From NCBI GenBank assembly GCA_016630955.3, contig CM049986.1, forward strand, positions 1 through 64,000: 64,000 nt of DNA, written 5' to 3'. Under the pieces are notes generated by a model. That model worked only from the letters and a program-made list of their open reading frames with translations. It was not told the DNA's origin and searched no databases. Shown piece after piece: positions 20,701 to 28,538 of the stretch (positions are counted from its first letter, which is position 1; each line of letters opens with the position of its first letter). This stretch comes from Didymella arachidicola. Its lineage: Eukaryota; Ascomycota; Dothideomycetes; Pleosporales; Didymellaceae. Made by a program: the position numbers and the translations under genes.

Positions 20701-21196
20701 TCCATGGATTGTGCTCTCTTAACCAAGGAAGTCCTAATATGATATCGTGGGCGGCCGTTCCCAGAACATCTAGGTCTATCAATTCCTCGTGGTTGAATAC
20801 TTTCAGACGTCGCTGTACCACTTCGTGGGTCACAGTCGACTCTCCTGGCATTGGTTCTCCGTTGGCTACTCGTAAAGGGTATGGTTCCTTCTTTCTTCGC
20901 TTCTGCAAGCCTGCTTGCGCGATAGCGGATTGAGACACGTAGTTGCTCTGTGCTCCTGAGTCCAACAATGCCGTCATCCTGGTGCCTTCTAGCACAACAG
21001 GGAATTTGATGAGGGACTGGGCCTCATTGGAATCCTGACGTCGATTCCGGGAGCCCTGGACTGCGTTGAGAAAAAGCTCTCGTCCGGGTCGTCCTTGGCG
21101 TCCGTTTGCCATATGTCTAAAAAAGACTCGTCCTGGGGCATAAAACCGCTCAGGCGTTTTAGTGTCTCGTGGTTCCTGCACTTCGGATGGAAGCAC
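17618..21196 (-). CDS. pol: gypsy Pol polyprotein, copy 2
   Basis: Expressed as the C-terminal part of Gag-Pol by -1 frameshifting, so the nominal first ATG is not the real start. Order: aspartic protease (ALLDSGAQSNYVS), reverse transcriptase (catalytic YLDD), RNase H (METDASDLALGA), integrase with HHCC zinc domain and DDE core (MDFVTQLP, SDRDKLFTSNYW, HPQTDGQTERVN), GPF module, chromodomain (EWEVEKVIKHRK...KWLGYPDSENTWEP). The chromodomain assigns it to the chromoviruses, whose integrases target heterochromatin, in keeping with the subtelomeric nest. No stop interrupts the frame. Confidence 0.95.
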   Translation of the reverse strand: MLPSEVQEPRDTKTPERFYAPGRVFFRHMANGRQGRPGRELFLNAVQGSRNRRQDSNEAQSLIKFPVVLEGTRMTALLDSGAQSNYVSQSAIAQAGLQKRRKKEPYPLRVANGEPMPGESTVTHEVVQRRLKVFNHEELIDLDVLGTAAHDIILGLPWLREHNPWIDWKNQRITLTCHGSGTPGQRPAQLTTQLVDEKEINNISSNKTRQVRAVDRADTNQPQDHKATVKENSTTPDIPDEYREFIDLFRDEKTAKALPQHQEWDHEIKLEEGKKPPFGPIYQMSEKELKELRNYLKENLEKGFIQESESLAGFPVLFVPKKDGKLRPCIDYRKLNDITIKNRYPLPNISELQDRLAGAQYFTALDLRGAYNLIRMKEGEEWKTAFRTRYGHYEYLVMPFGLTNAPATCQALINNVLRAHLDITVVAYLDDILVYSKTLEEHVEHVRQVLACLGAAHLRLKPEKCEWHKEEVEFLGFVVGRYGVKISQEKIQVVKDWPTPKTVKNIQEFLGFVNFNRRFIKDYSTKALPLTKLTRKDTPFKWGEDQDKAFETLKQACVDPPTLVTFRSGEPLRMETDASDLALGACITQERDGQWHPIAYYSRKFSGPEERYDVHDKELLAIVSALEHWRVYAESCSELTIYTDHKNLVHFTTTKVLNRRQVRWSETLGQYKFKILYTPGKDNGRADALSRRHDLAGSKTINESAILGINSDGSLGPSQQLNNMMLVRQEHHVPSQVPEELEEEVISSHHDDPLHGHPGITRTMELIKRHYEFPNMRDKVAKFIKNCVSCQQNKHSTHAKYGEAQAMEPPKAPWTNITMDFVTQLPVSKDPVTGYTYDSIFVVVDRFTKAAEFVPFRHSYTAEQLARVYLDRIVRHHGISESIISDRDKLFTSNYWTTLLAAIGTKKKLSTAYHPQTDGQTERVNQTMETYLRIYCNQQQDNWVSLLPMAQIAYNNKLSEATGVTPFFANHGRHPNLFTRSLDSNIQTESAINSVEALKEVHRKSLDNIAKAQSRSISYVNKKRKTAPLLKEGDKVYLLTKNLRTRRPTKKLDKVKVGPFFISQQISSVNYRLALPKDAKIHPVFHISLLEPADPRTPIQKDFHYQADGQDEWEVEKVIKHRKTKENNEYLVKWLGYPDSENTWEPEANLTNCRQLLTQYRNSVASTAQDPQGFQQESQQRVGQTRDQRKNR

Positions 21197-23241
21197 TCAG
21201 CCCATTCGTGGCCGTAGCACCTCTCGTTTTGGACCATGTGCATGTTGAATATGTCTTCCACACATTCAATTCCTGGAAAGTGGAGATTCGTGCGTTTATC
21301 CCACAAGTGCTCTGCGCAATAGGTATCCGTACATTCCCACCAGTATTCCTCGCAGCCCTCGGGCTTACTCGGAAACCATCCACTGTCCAGTTTGTACTGT
21401 CTGTGGTCTTCGCAGGCTTCGTGGTAGCATTGCGTAGGTGGTAGTCGAGAATGGTACGGGTTTCGAATATCCTGGAACAGCTTCGACGTATAGCTCGGCG
21501 TTGGCAAAGCGGGCTGTCGGTCGAAGTCGGGTTCGTCTCGACTTCGAGCGTATAAGTTGTAGTCGTCCAGCTGTTGCTGAGTTGCAGAGTTGCTTTCTTT
21601 CCAGCGGATAAAGTCTTCCGTGTGCCATTCTTTGTGGGTTTTCTGTGCATTGGCTACCTGTTGGTCGAATCTCTCAAGTGCTTCGGGGTCACCGAGCAAG
21701 TACCGTCTTGACCGTTGAATATTTTCTTCCGTCATCCAATCACGGACAGGCTCGACATCCTGTAGGCTTGGTGTCTGGATAGTAACGGATGACGCTTCTC
21801 CCTTGTGCTCTGGGATGTTGTTGATAATGGTCAAGTTTATCGTTGGTGCTTTGGGTTCTCGGAAAGCAGGAGTCTGGGTGGATTGGTCGCGCGAGACCAT
21901 CATGTCCTGACTATGTTGCGTTCTGTCGCATACAATTAAACGTTTCCCTTCCTTTGAATAGTACTTGTCGTTGAGCCGGAAAAAGGAATTGTAGTATCGT
22001 TTGCCGACAATAATGCTGTCGTCCTTAATGTCGCACTCTACCACATGGTGTTGGTGGGGATCATTGTCAATCCACTCTTCCTTAGGGTAGGGTGTTGGTG
22101 ACCGGATTTGCTTGCTTGGAGCATCCTCATCGGACTCCTCGATGTAGTCGTTGTCAAGTCCGGAAGTAGGGTCTTCCATGAGACGTCCCATCTCATTAGT
22201 AACGACCTCCCACTCTTGGTCGCCGCTGTCGTCATGAGCCAGCATGTTCAGCTGTCTGGTCACTTTGTTCTTCATGCGACAGTCGCGGGCGTAGTGGCCT
22301 GTCTTGCCACAGCCGTAACAAGTCACTGAAGACTTATCACCGCGGTTGTTACTACCCTTCTTTTTCTCATTCCATCGTTCAGGTCCTTTGTTGATGTTGG
22401 AGAGGTCCATTGCTGCAGGACCGTAGTATCCACTGTTCGTATCGTTGTGGACACGGCGTCCCATGTTGGCTTGGTAAAGGCCACCACGTTGACCACGGCG
22501 GTAGTTGTTGTTGCGCCACTGGTTGCGTGGGACCTGGGGTGGGCGAGTGACTTGAGTCACGGCTCGCACACGAGGGTCCTCTCTTAATTCTTGTTGAAGG
22601 TCGTAGAGCTTGACGTCGATACTAATCGCTTCGTTCACTAGTGCGTCGAAGGTATCGGTGGCTGCGGCAGTCCGCATGAGCTCTTCTTTGACCTTGGGCT
22701 TAAGGCCTTGTTTGAACATGGTCATCAGCGCAACGTCGTCCCAGCCGGTGAACGTAGCTACTTGCTGAAACTTGGCAGCGTAGTCGGCGGCGGACGCAGT
22801 TTGTCTGATGCGCTGAATCTCACGTCGGGCGATGGTTGGTTCGTTGTGTACTCCAAATACTTGGCGAATCTGTTCCTTGAACAGATCGAAGTCTTCGATC
22901 CATGGGTCGATGTCTGCTGAGTTGCTTGCTCCGTCGTGGTAACGGCGAATAAAGGGTTTGATCCAAGTGAACGCGCGATCCTTCATAAACGTACTCACAA
23001 AAGTGACACGTTTCTCCTCTGGGATGCGTTCTCCTTGGAACATGAAAAACAGATCGAACTTCATGAGCCAGTCTTCCAGCTTGTCGCGAGTGCCATCAAA
23101 GGCCTCGGGTTTAGCCACTGGGTAAACACTGGTAGGGGCAGGCGCCGCTGCCTCCTCGTCCATGTCGAGATCGTCATCAGCCGTGCGGCGTGATGCGTTG
23201 GAGTTGCTTGGGGTAGCACGGGATCCTGAGGTAGTACTCAT
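20989..23241 (-). CDS. gag: gypsy Gag, copy 2
   Basis: 750 residues from the ATG at 23241, 17 bp after the 5' LTR. The capsid-like region includes DPWIEDFDLFKEQIRQVFG and ALMTMFKQGLKPKVKEELM. A nucleocapsid CCHC knuckle CYGCGKTGHYARDC lies near 307-320. A further ~430 residues follow, much more than usual for a fungal gypsy Gag, containing three C-x4-C-x2-H motifs (CYHEACEDH, CTDTYCAEH, CFHPKCRNH). The 3' end overlaps pol by about 208 bp in the -1 frame. Confidence 0.93.
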   Translation of the reverse strand: MSTTSGSRATPSNSNASRRTADDDLDMDEEAAAPAPTSVYPVAKPEAFDGTRDKLEDWLMKFDLFFMFQGERIPEEKRVTFVSTFMKDRAFTWIKPFIRRYHDGASNSADIDPWIEDFDLFKEQIRQVFGVHNEPTIARREIQRIRQTASAADYAAKFQQVATFTGWDDVALMTMFKQGLKPKVKEELMRTAAATDTFDALVNEAISIDVKLYDLQQELREDPRVRAVTQVTRPPQVPRNQWRNNNYRRGQRGGLYQANMGRRVHNDTNSGYYGPAAMDLSNINKGPERWNEKKKGSNNRGDKSSVTCYGCGKTGHYARDCRMKNKVTRQLNMLAHDDSGDQEWEVVTNEMGRLMEDPTSGLDNDYIEESDEDAPSKQIRSPTPYPKEEWIDNDPHQHHVVECDIKDDSIIVGKRYYNSFFRLNDKYYSKEGKRLIVCDRTQHSQDMMVSRDQSTQTPAFREPKAPTINLTIINNIPEHKGEASSVTIQTPSLQDVEPVRDWMTEENIQRSRRYLLGDPEALERFDQQVANAQKTHKEWHTEDFIRWKESNSATQQQLDDYNLYARSRDEPDFDRQPALPTPSYTSKLFQDIRNPYHSRLPPTQCYHEACEDHRQYKLDSGWFPSKPEGCEEYWWECTDTYCAEHLWDKRTNLHFPGIECVEDIFNMHMVQNERCYGHEWAECFHPKCRNHETLKRLSGFMPQDESFLDIWQTDAKDDPDESFFSTQSRAPGIDVRIPMRPSPSSNSLLC
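21118..21124 (-). promoter_or_regulatory. -1 ribosomal frameshift heptamer, copy 2
   Basis: On the element strand the heptamer T TTT TTA lies in the Gag zero frame as X XXY YYZ (codons TCT TTT TTA). A slip by -1 gives TTT TTT AGA and enters the pol frame. A weak TGGC...GCCA stem starts about 8 bases downstream. Confidence 0.85.
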
Positions 23242-23258
23242 CTTGGGGGTGTTCAAAA

Positions 23259-23727
23259 TGTTGAAGTCGTACTTTAAGCAAAGCTCGTAAGCACTAATTC
23301 TATTGGTTCTCGGGGATGAGTACGGTGACAGGAAGCCGAAGGGGTTGGTTGCAATAAGGTGTACAGATACGATCTGTCAGTCTTGAGAGCAGGGTAACGA
23401 TGAGTAGTACAGAGTAGACTGTCTAGCTCGAAGGTTAGGTTTGAGATCCAAAGACAAACTTGATAACTTAGGTTGAACACACACTGTAAGAGTTGTGTTC
23501 CTACTAGAATATATACTTAGTAGGAAAGCTAGAGTATCCCTTAATGCGCCTTGTTCCCTTGTAACTCGGGATGCATTGTTTTCCCGGGATGTGGTGGCAT
23601 CCTGTGATTCTTGGGATGACGCTTCTTGGCGGGATGTCGACGCATGTCACGTGACACGTGACACGCTGTCATCCAAGCGCTTGCCCCGCTTCCCATCAGT
23701 ACCTTGTTTCCTTCAGAGATCGTAACA
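23259..23727 (-). repeat. 5' LTR of gypsy copy 2 with self-priming site beside it
   Basis: 469 bp, apparently identical to the 3' LTR. Just inside it (23249-23256, element strand TTGAACAC) lies the complement of GTGTTCAA, which occurs about 35 bp downstream of the LTR TATA box where the transcript is expected to begin. No TGG-starting tRNA primer site is present. Confidence 0.9.
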
Positions 23728-23931
23728 CTAAGATATTATATTATAAAGGCTTTCTAGCGCGTTATATATAAAAAGTGCTTTCTTAAACATTATAGATAGT
23801 AGTAGCGCGTTACTAGCTTAAGAATATATTAGATTTTATTACTTTAATAGCTAAGATTATTCTTTCTTTATAAGGAAGTAATTTAAGATTAGATTATTAT
23901 AACATTATAAGGAGTAGTAGAAGAAGGTATA
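23728..23931. other. AT-rich spacer between gypsy copies 2 and 3
   Basis: 204 bp, very rich in TA steps, no frame. It ends in GTATA, the target-site duplication of copy 3. Before copy 3 inserted it was contiguous with 31073-31171. It may be RIP-degraded sequence, but I could not align it to the TLH genes. Confidence 0.5.
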
Positions 23932-24395
23932 TGTTGAAGTTGTACTTTAAGCAAAGCTCGTAAGCACTAGTTCTGTTGGTTCTCAGGGATAAGTACGGTA
24001 ACAGGGACACGAAGGGTGGAGTTGCAATGAGGTGTACAGATATGATCTGTCAGTCTCGAAGGCAGGGGTAACGATGAGTAGTACAGAGTAGACTGTCTAG
24101 CTCGAAGGTTGGTTGAGATCCAAAGACAAACTTGATTGACTAGGTTGAACACGAACTGTAAGAGTTGTGTTCCTACGTACTATATACTATTCCTGTATCC
24201 TGAGTACCTGTAGTCTCCGGGATACCTGTGGTCTCCGGGATACCTGTGGTCTCCGGGATACCTGTGGTCTCCGGGATACTTGTGCTTGGCGGGATACCAG
24301 TCACGTGACTTGTGGGACACATATGCGTCACCCCGCACTACTGCAGTAGAGTCCGTTCGTCTACTTGTGGCTTCCCTTCTCCTGTGATCGTAACA
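23932..24395 (-). repeat. 3' LTR of gypsy copy 3
   Basis: 464 bp. U3 contains four to five 18-bp tandem units (in plus orientation GTCTCCGGGATACCTGTG, about 24211-24280). The polypurine tract (element strand GGAGGGGAGGATAG) abuts it at 24396. Confidence 0.94.
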
Positions 24396-24523
24396 CTATC
24401 CTCCCCTCCTAGGATTATCGTCCTCGATAACGTTGTTCCGTTCCGTGCGGTCGCATATCAGGTCGTAGGTATAAGTATAGTGTCAAAGGCGTGCCGCCTC
24501 TTGTTTCCGCATCCTCCCTGACC

Positions 24524-25114
24524 ATGCCTAAGGAATCAACGAGATCTCGTGCACCTCGCAAGGTGTCGTCTACCGAAGCGCGTCGTGCGCGTGCAGATCG
24601 TCTGCGTGCTGAAGCAAAGGAAATGGTGTTTCGCTGCAAGCGGTGTGAGGAAAAGAACTTCCGTTGCTTTGTGGATACTGCAACTGGTCGCTGCGCTGGC
24701 TGTATCGCAGTCCATGCAGAGTGCAGTCTTTTTGTTTCTGAAGAAGAATGGGAAAAGGTTGAAGAAGAGAAGCGTAAGACGCGTATAGCGTTGTTGCGTG
24801 CCAAAGAAGATGCTGCTCGTCTTGAGCGTGAGCTGGCAGAAATTGAGAGTCGGGAGCAGGTCTTCGCGCGTCGTGATCTGGCCGTGTTGCAGGTGCAGGA
24901 ACAGGGGCAAGAGTCGGAAGCGTCGCGTACGACAGCCACGTCATCCACCACCAATCCACTCGCTGATTTCTGCTGGTCACAGGCTAACGATTCCTCCTCT
25001 GGTCTCTTATCAGACCAACTCTTTGTTGACTTCCTTGCTGGGAACCCCGTGGATCCTGTGCCGTACTGGCCACAGAATTTCGATACTGCGTCAGCGACTG
25101 ACGACAGTTCGTGA
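24524..25114 (+). CDS. Antisense Zn2Cys6-like accessory protein of copy 3
   Basis: 196 residues from the ATG at 24524 (ACCATGCC context; the frame is open further upstream). The six-cysteine cluster is complete: CKRCEEKNFRC...CAGCIAVHAEC. A coiled coil (about 80-130) and a tail ending in DPVPYWPQNFDTA follow. TATAAGTA lies about 50 bp upstream (24472-24479). It overlaps pol tail to tail by 131 bp. The N-terminal third and the spacer (SEASRTTATSSTT) differ from copies 2 and 4, while the cluster and C-terminal tail are conserved, as expected for a protein under constraint. Confidence 0.8.
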   Translation: MPKESTRSRAPRKVSSTEARRARADRLRAEAKEMVFRCKRCEEKNFRCFVDTATGRCAGCIAVHAECSLFVSEEEWEKVEEEKRKTRIALLRAKEDAARLERELAEIESREQVFARRDLAVLQVQEQGQESEASRTTATSSTTNPLADFCWSQANDSSSGLLSDQLFVDFLAGNPVDPVPYWPQNFDTASATDDSS

Positions 25115-28100
25115 GGTTTGCTTCTGGTTCCCACGTGTTCTCTGAGTCTGGGTATCCTAACCACTTGACTAGATACTCAATGTTTCGTCCCTTCTTTCGG
25201 TGTTTTATTATTTTTTCAACTTCCCACTCGTCCTGGCCGTCTGCCTGGTAGTGAAAGTCTTGCTGGATCGGCGTTCTAGGGTCGGCTGGTTCCAACAGAG
25301 CGATGTGGAACACTGGATGGATCTTTGCATCCTTGGGCAGCGCAAGTCGATAGTTGACTGGGCTGATTTGCTTGGAAATGAAAAATGGTCCGACCTTGAC
25401 TTTGTCCAGTTTTTTCGTTGGTCGCCGTGTGCGTAGGTTTTTCGTAAGGAGATACACTTTATCCCCCTCCTTTAGCAGAGGTGCCGTTTTTCGTTTCTTG
25501 TTGACATAAGAGATGCTTCTTGACTGAGCTTTGGCGATGTTCTCAAGCGATTGCTGATGTACTTCCTTTAGTGCTTCGACTGAAGTGATCGCTGATTCCG
25601 TTTGAATGTTACTGTCCAATGACCTTGTAAAGAGATTTGGGTGTCTCCCGTGGTTCGCAAAGAACGGCGTTACGCCTGTTGCTTCCGACAATTTGTTGTT
25701 GTACGCGATTTGTGCCATAGGTAGCAGTGAAACCCAGTTGTCTTGCTGCTGGTTGCAGTAGATGCGGAGGTACGTCTCCATTGTTTGGTTCACTCGTTCC
25801 GTTTGGCCATCCGTCTGCGGATGATACGCGGTTGACAATTTTTTCTTGGTACCAATAGCTGCTAACAGCGTGGTCCAGTAGTTCGATGTAAACAACTTGT
25901 CTCTATCGCTAATGATTGATTCGGAAATGCCGTGGTGTCGAACAATCCTATCCAGGTACACTCGTGCGAGCTGCTCTGCAGTGTAGCTGTGGCGGAAAGG
26001 CACAAACTCAGCGGCTTTCGTGAATCGATCCACTACAACGAAGATTGAGTCGTAGGTGTATCCTGTTACAGGATCCTTGGAGACAGGTAGCTGTGTAACG
26101 AAATCCATCGTAATGTTCGTCCATGGTGCCTTTGGCGGCTCCATTGCCTGTGCTTCTCCATACTTGGCGTGCGCGCTGTGTTTGTTCTGTTGACAGCTTA
26201 CGCAATTCTTGATGAACTTGGCGACCTTGTCGCGCATGTTCGGGAACTCGTAATGTCTCTTGATGAGTTCCATTGTTCTGGTGATACCGGGGTGTCCATG
26301 AAGCGGGTCATCGTGGTGACTGCTTATGACTTCTTCCTCCAGTTCCTCTGGTACCTGTGATGGTACATGATGCTCTTGACGTACTAGCATCATATTGTTG
26401 AGCTGCTGGGACGGTCCTAACGATCCGTCGCTATTAACGCCAAGAATCGCCGATTCGTTGATCGTCTTGGATCCTGCGAGGTCGTGTCGTCGACTGAGTG
26501 CGTCGGCTCTACCGTTGTCCTTTCCTGGTGTATAGAGGATCTTGAACTTATATTGTCCGAGGGTCTCAGACCATCGTACTTGTCGTCTGTTCAATACCTT
26601 TGTTGTCGTGAAATGTACCAGGTTCTTATGATCCGTGTAGATCGTGAGTTCTGAACAACTCTCAGCATATACTCGCCAATGTTCTAGGGCAGATACGATT
26701 GCGAGTAGTTCCTTGTCGTGCACATCGTATCGTTCTTCTGGTCCTGAGAACTTGCGTGAGTAGTAGGCAATCGGGTGCCATTGACCATCTCTTTCCTGTG
26801 TAATGCATGCTCCTAATGCCAAATCTGAGGCATCTGTCTCCATTCGTAGCGGCTCTCCGCTCCTGAATGTAACCAATGTGGGTGGATCTACACAAGCCTG
26901 TTTCAGCGTTTCAAAAGCTTTGTCCTGATCCTTATCCCACTTGAAGGGTGTGTCCTTCCGCGTAAGTTTCGTAAGCGGCAAGGCCTTCGTGGAGTAGTCC
27001 TTGATGAAGCGTCGGTTGAAGTTGACAAGCCCTAAGAATTCTTGGATGTTCTTAACAGTCTTAGGCGTCGGCCAATCCTTCACAACCTGAATCTTGCTTT
27101 CGCTCATCTTAACTCCGTATCTTCCTACTACAAACCCTAGGAATTCAACTTCCTCTTTGTGCCACTCGCACTTCTCGGGTTTCAGGCGTAGGTGTGCTGC
27201 TCCAAGGCAGGTAAGCACTTGTCGTACATGTTCGACATGCTCTTCTAGCGTTTTACTGAACACTAGGATGTCATCGAGGTACGCCACCACAGTGATGTCC
27301 AGATGCGTTCTCAATACGTTGTTGATGAGCGCTTGACATGTAGCTGGTGCGTTGGTAAGCCCAAAAGGCATGACCAAATACTCGTAATGACCATAACGGG
27401 TTCTAAACGCCGTCTTCCATTCTTCGCCTTCCTTCATGCGGATGAGGTTATACGCTCCTCTCAAGTCCAACGCAGTGAAGTACTGTGCTCCGGCTAACCG
27501 ATCCTGTAGTTCGCTAATGTTCGGTAGCGGGTAACGATTCTTAATCGTGATATCGTTGAGCTTTCGGTAATCGATGCAAGGTCGCAGCTTGCCATCTTTC
27601 TTTGGTACGAATAGAACGGGAAATCCTGCTGGGGATTCTGATTCTCTGATGAATCCTTTGTCAAGGTTCTCCTTAAGGTAGCTGCGCAACTCCTCAAGTT
27701 CCTTCTCTGACATCTGGTATATTGGCCCGAATGGGGGCTTCTTGCCTGGTTCGAGCTTAATCTCGTGGTCCCATTCTTGGTGCTGTGGTAATGCCTTCAC
27801 AGTCTTCTCATCGCGGAAGAGGTCTATAAACTCTCTGTATTCGTCCGGGATGTCAGGAGTTGTACTGTCCTCCTTAACCGTCGCTTTGTGATCCTGGGGC
27901 TGGTTGGTATCTGCACGGTCGACCGCTCTATCTTGGCGCGTCTTGTTCGAAGAGATATTGTTAATCTCCTTCTCATCCACCAGCTGCGTCGTGAGCTGCG
28001 CGGGTCGCTGTCCGGGTGTACCTGATCCGTGACACTTGAGCGTTATTCGCTGGTTCTTCCAGTCGATCCATGGATTGTGCTCTCTTAACCAAGGGAGTCC

Positions 28101-28538
28101 TAATATGATATCGTGGGCGGCCGTTCCCAGAACATCTAGGTCTATCAATTCCTCGTGGTTGAATACTCTGAGACGTCGCTGTACCACTTCATGGGTCACA
28201 GTTGACTCTCCTGGCATTGGTTCTCCGTTGGCTACTCGTAAAGGGTATGGTTCCTCCTTTCTTCGCTTTTGCAAGCCTGCTTGCGTGATAGCGGATTGAG
28301 ACACGTAGTTACTTTGTGCTCCTGAGTCCAACAATGCCGTCATCCTGGTGCCTTCTAGCACGACAGGGAATCTGATGAGGGAATGGGTCTCATTGGAATC
28401 CTGACGTCGATTCCGGGAGCCCTGGACGTTGTTGAGAAAACGCTCTCGTCCGGTCCCTTCAGGGCGCTCCGGCGCCACATGTCTAAAAAAGACTCGTCCT
28501 GGGGCAGGAAGCCGCTCAGGTGTTTTAGTGACCAACAT
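24984..28538 (-). CDS. pol: gypsy Pol polyprotein, copy 3
   Basis: 1184 codons without a stop, with the same domain order as copy 2: protease (LLDSGAQSNYVS), reverse transcriptase (YLDDILVFSK), RNase H, integrase (HHCC and DDE) and chromodomain (EWEVEKIIKHRKKGRN...). It is entered by -1 frameshift from gag near 28487. All catalytic residues seen in copy 2 are kept. Confidence 0.95.
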   Translation of the reverse strand: MLVTKTPERLPAPGRVFFRHVAPERPEGTGRERFLNNVQGSRNRRQDSNETHSLIRFPVVLEGTRMTALLDSGAQSNYVSQSAITQAGLQKRRKEEPYPLRVANGEPMPGESTVTHEVVQRRLRVFNHEELIDLDVLGTAAHDIILGLPWLREHNPWIDWKNQRITLKCHGSGTPGQRPAQLTTQLVDEKEINNISSNKTRQDRAVDRADTNQPQDHKATVKEDSTTPDIPDEYREFIDLFRDEKTVKALPQHQEWDHEIKLEPGKKPPFGPIYQMSEKELEELRSYLKENLDKGFIRESESPAGFPVLFVPKKDGKLRPCIDYRKLNDITIKNRYPLPNISELQDRLAGAQYFTALDLRGAYNLIRMKEGEEWKTAFRTRYGHYEYLVMPFGLTNAPATCQALINNVLRTHLDITVVAYLDDILVFSKTLEEHVEHVRQVLTCLGAAHLRLKPEKCEWHKEEVEFLGFVVGRYGVKMSESKIQVVKDWPTPKTVKNIQEFLGLVNFNRRFIKDYSTKALPLTKLTRKDTPFKWDKDQDKAFETLKQACVDPPTLVTFRSGEPLRMETDASDLALGACITQERDGQWHPIAYYSRKFSGPEERYDVHDKELLAIVSALEHWRVYAESCSELTIYTDHKNLVHFTTTKVLNRRQVRWSETLGQYKFKILYTPGKDNGRADALSRRHDLAGSKTINESAILGVNSDGSLGPSQQLNNMMLVRQEHHVPSQVPEELEEEVISSHHDDPLHGHPGITRTMELIKRHYEFPNMRDKVAKFIKNCVSCQQNKHSAHAKYGEAQAMEPPKAPWTNITMDFVTQLPVSKDPVTGYTYDSIFVVVDRFTKAAEFVPFRHSYTAEQLARVYLDRIVRHHGISESIISDRDKLFTSNYWTTLLAAIGTKKKLSTAYHPQTDGQTERVNQTMETYLRIYCNQQQDNWVSLLPMAQIAYNNKLSEATGVTPFFANHGRHPNLFTRSLDSNIQTESAITSVEALKEVHQQSLENIAKAQSRSISYVNKKRKTAPLLKEGDKVYLLTKNLRTRRPTKKLDKVKVGPFFISKQISPVNYRLALPKDAKIHPVFHIALLEPADPRTPIQQDFHYQADGQDEWEVEKIIKHRKKGRNIEYLVKWLGYPDSENTWEPEANLTNCRQSLTQYRNSVASTAQDPRGSQQGSQQRVGLIRDQRRNR

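Larger units (their letters stand above)
16553..23727 (-). mobile_element. Ty3/gypsy copy 2, full length
   Basis: 7175 bp with two 469-bp LTRs that look identical, intact gag, pol and antisense gene. The flanking 5-mers differ (ATAAC at left, CTAAG at right), so no target-site duplication is present. Its 3' side truncates the TLH relic. An intact coding set with matching LTRs points to recent insertion. Confidence 0.93.

Noticed and set aside
23728..23931. Continuation of the TLH relic beyond gypsy copy 2
   Set aside because: I tried all forward frames and parts of the reverse; no colinear match to TLH was found, and copy 2 lacks a target duplication, so continuity is not supported.
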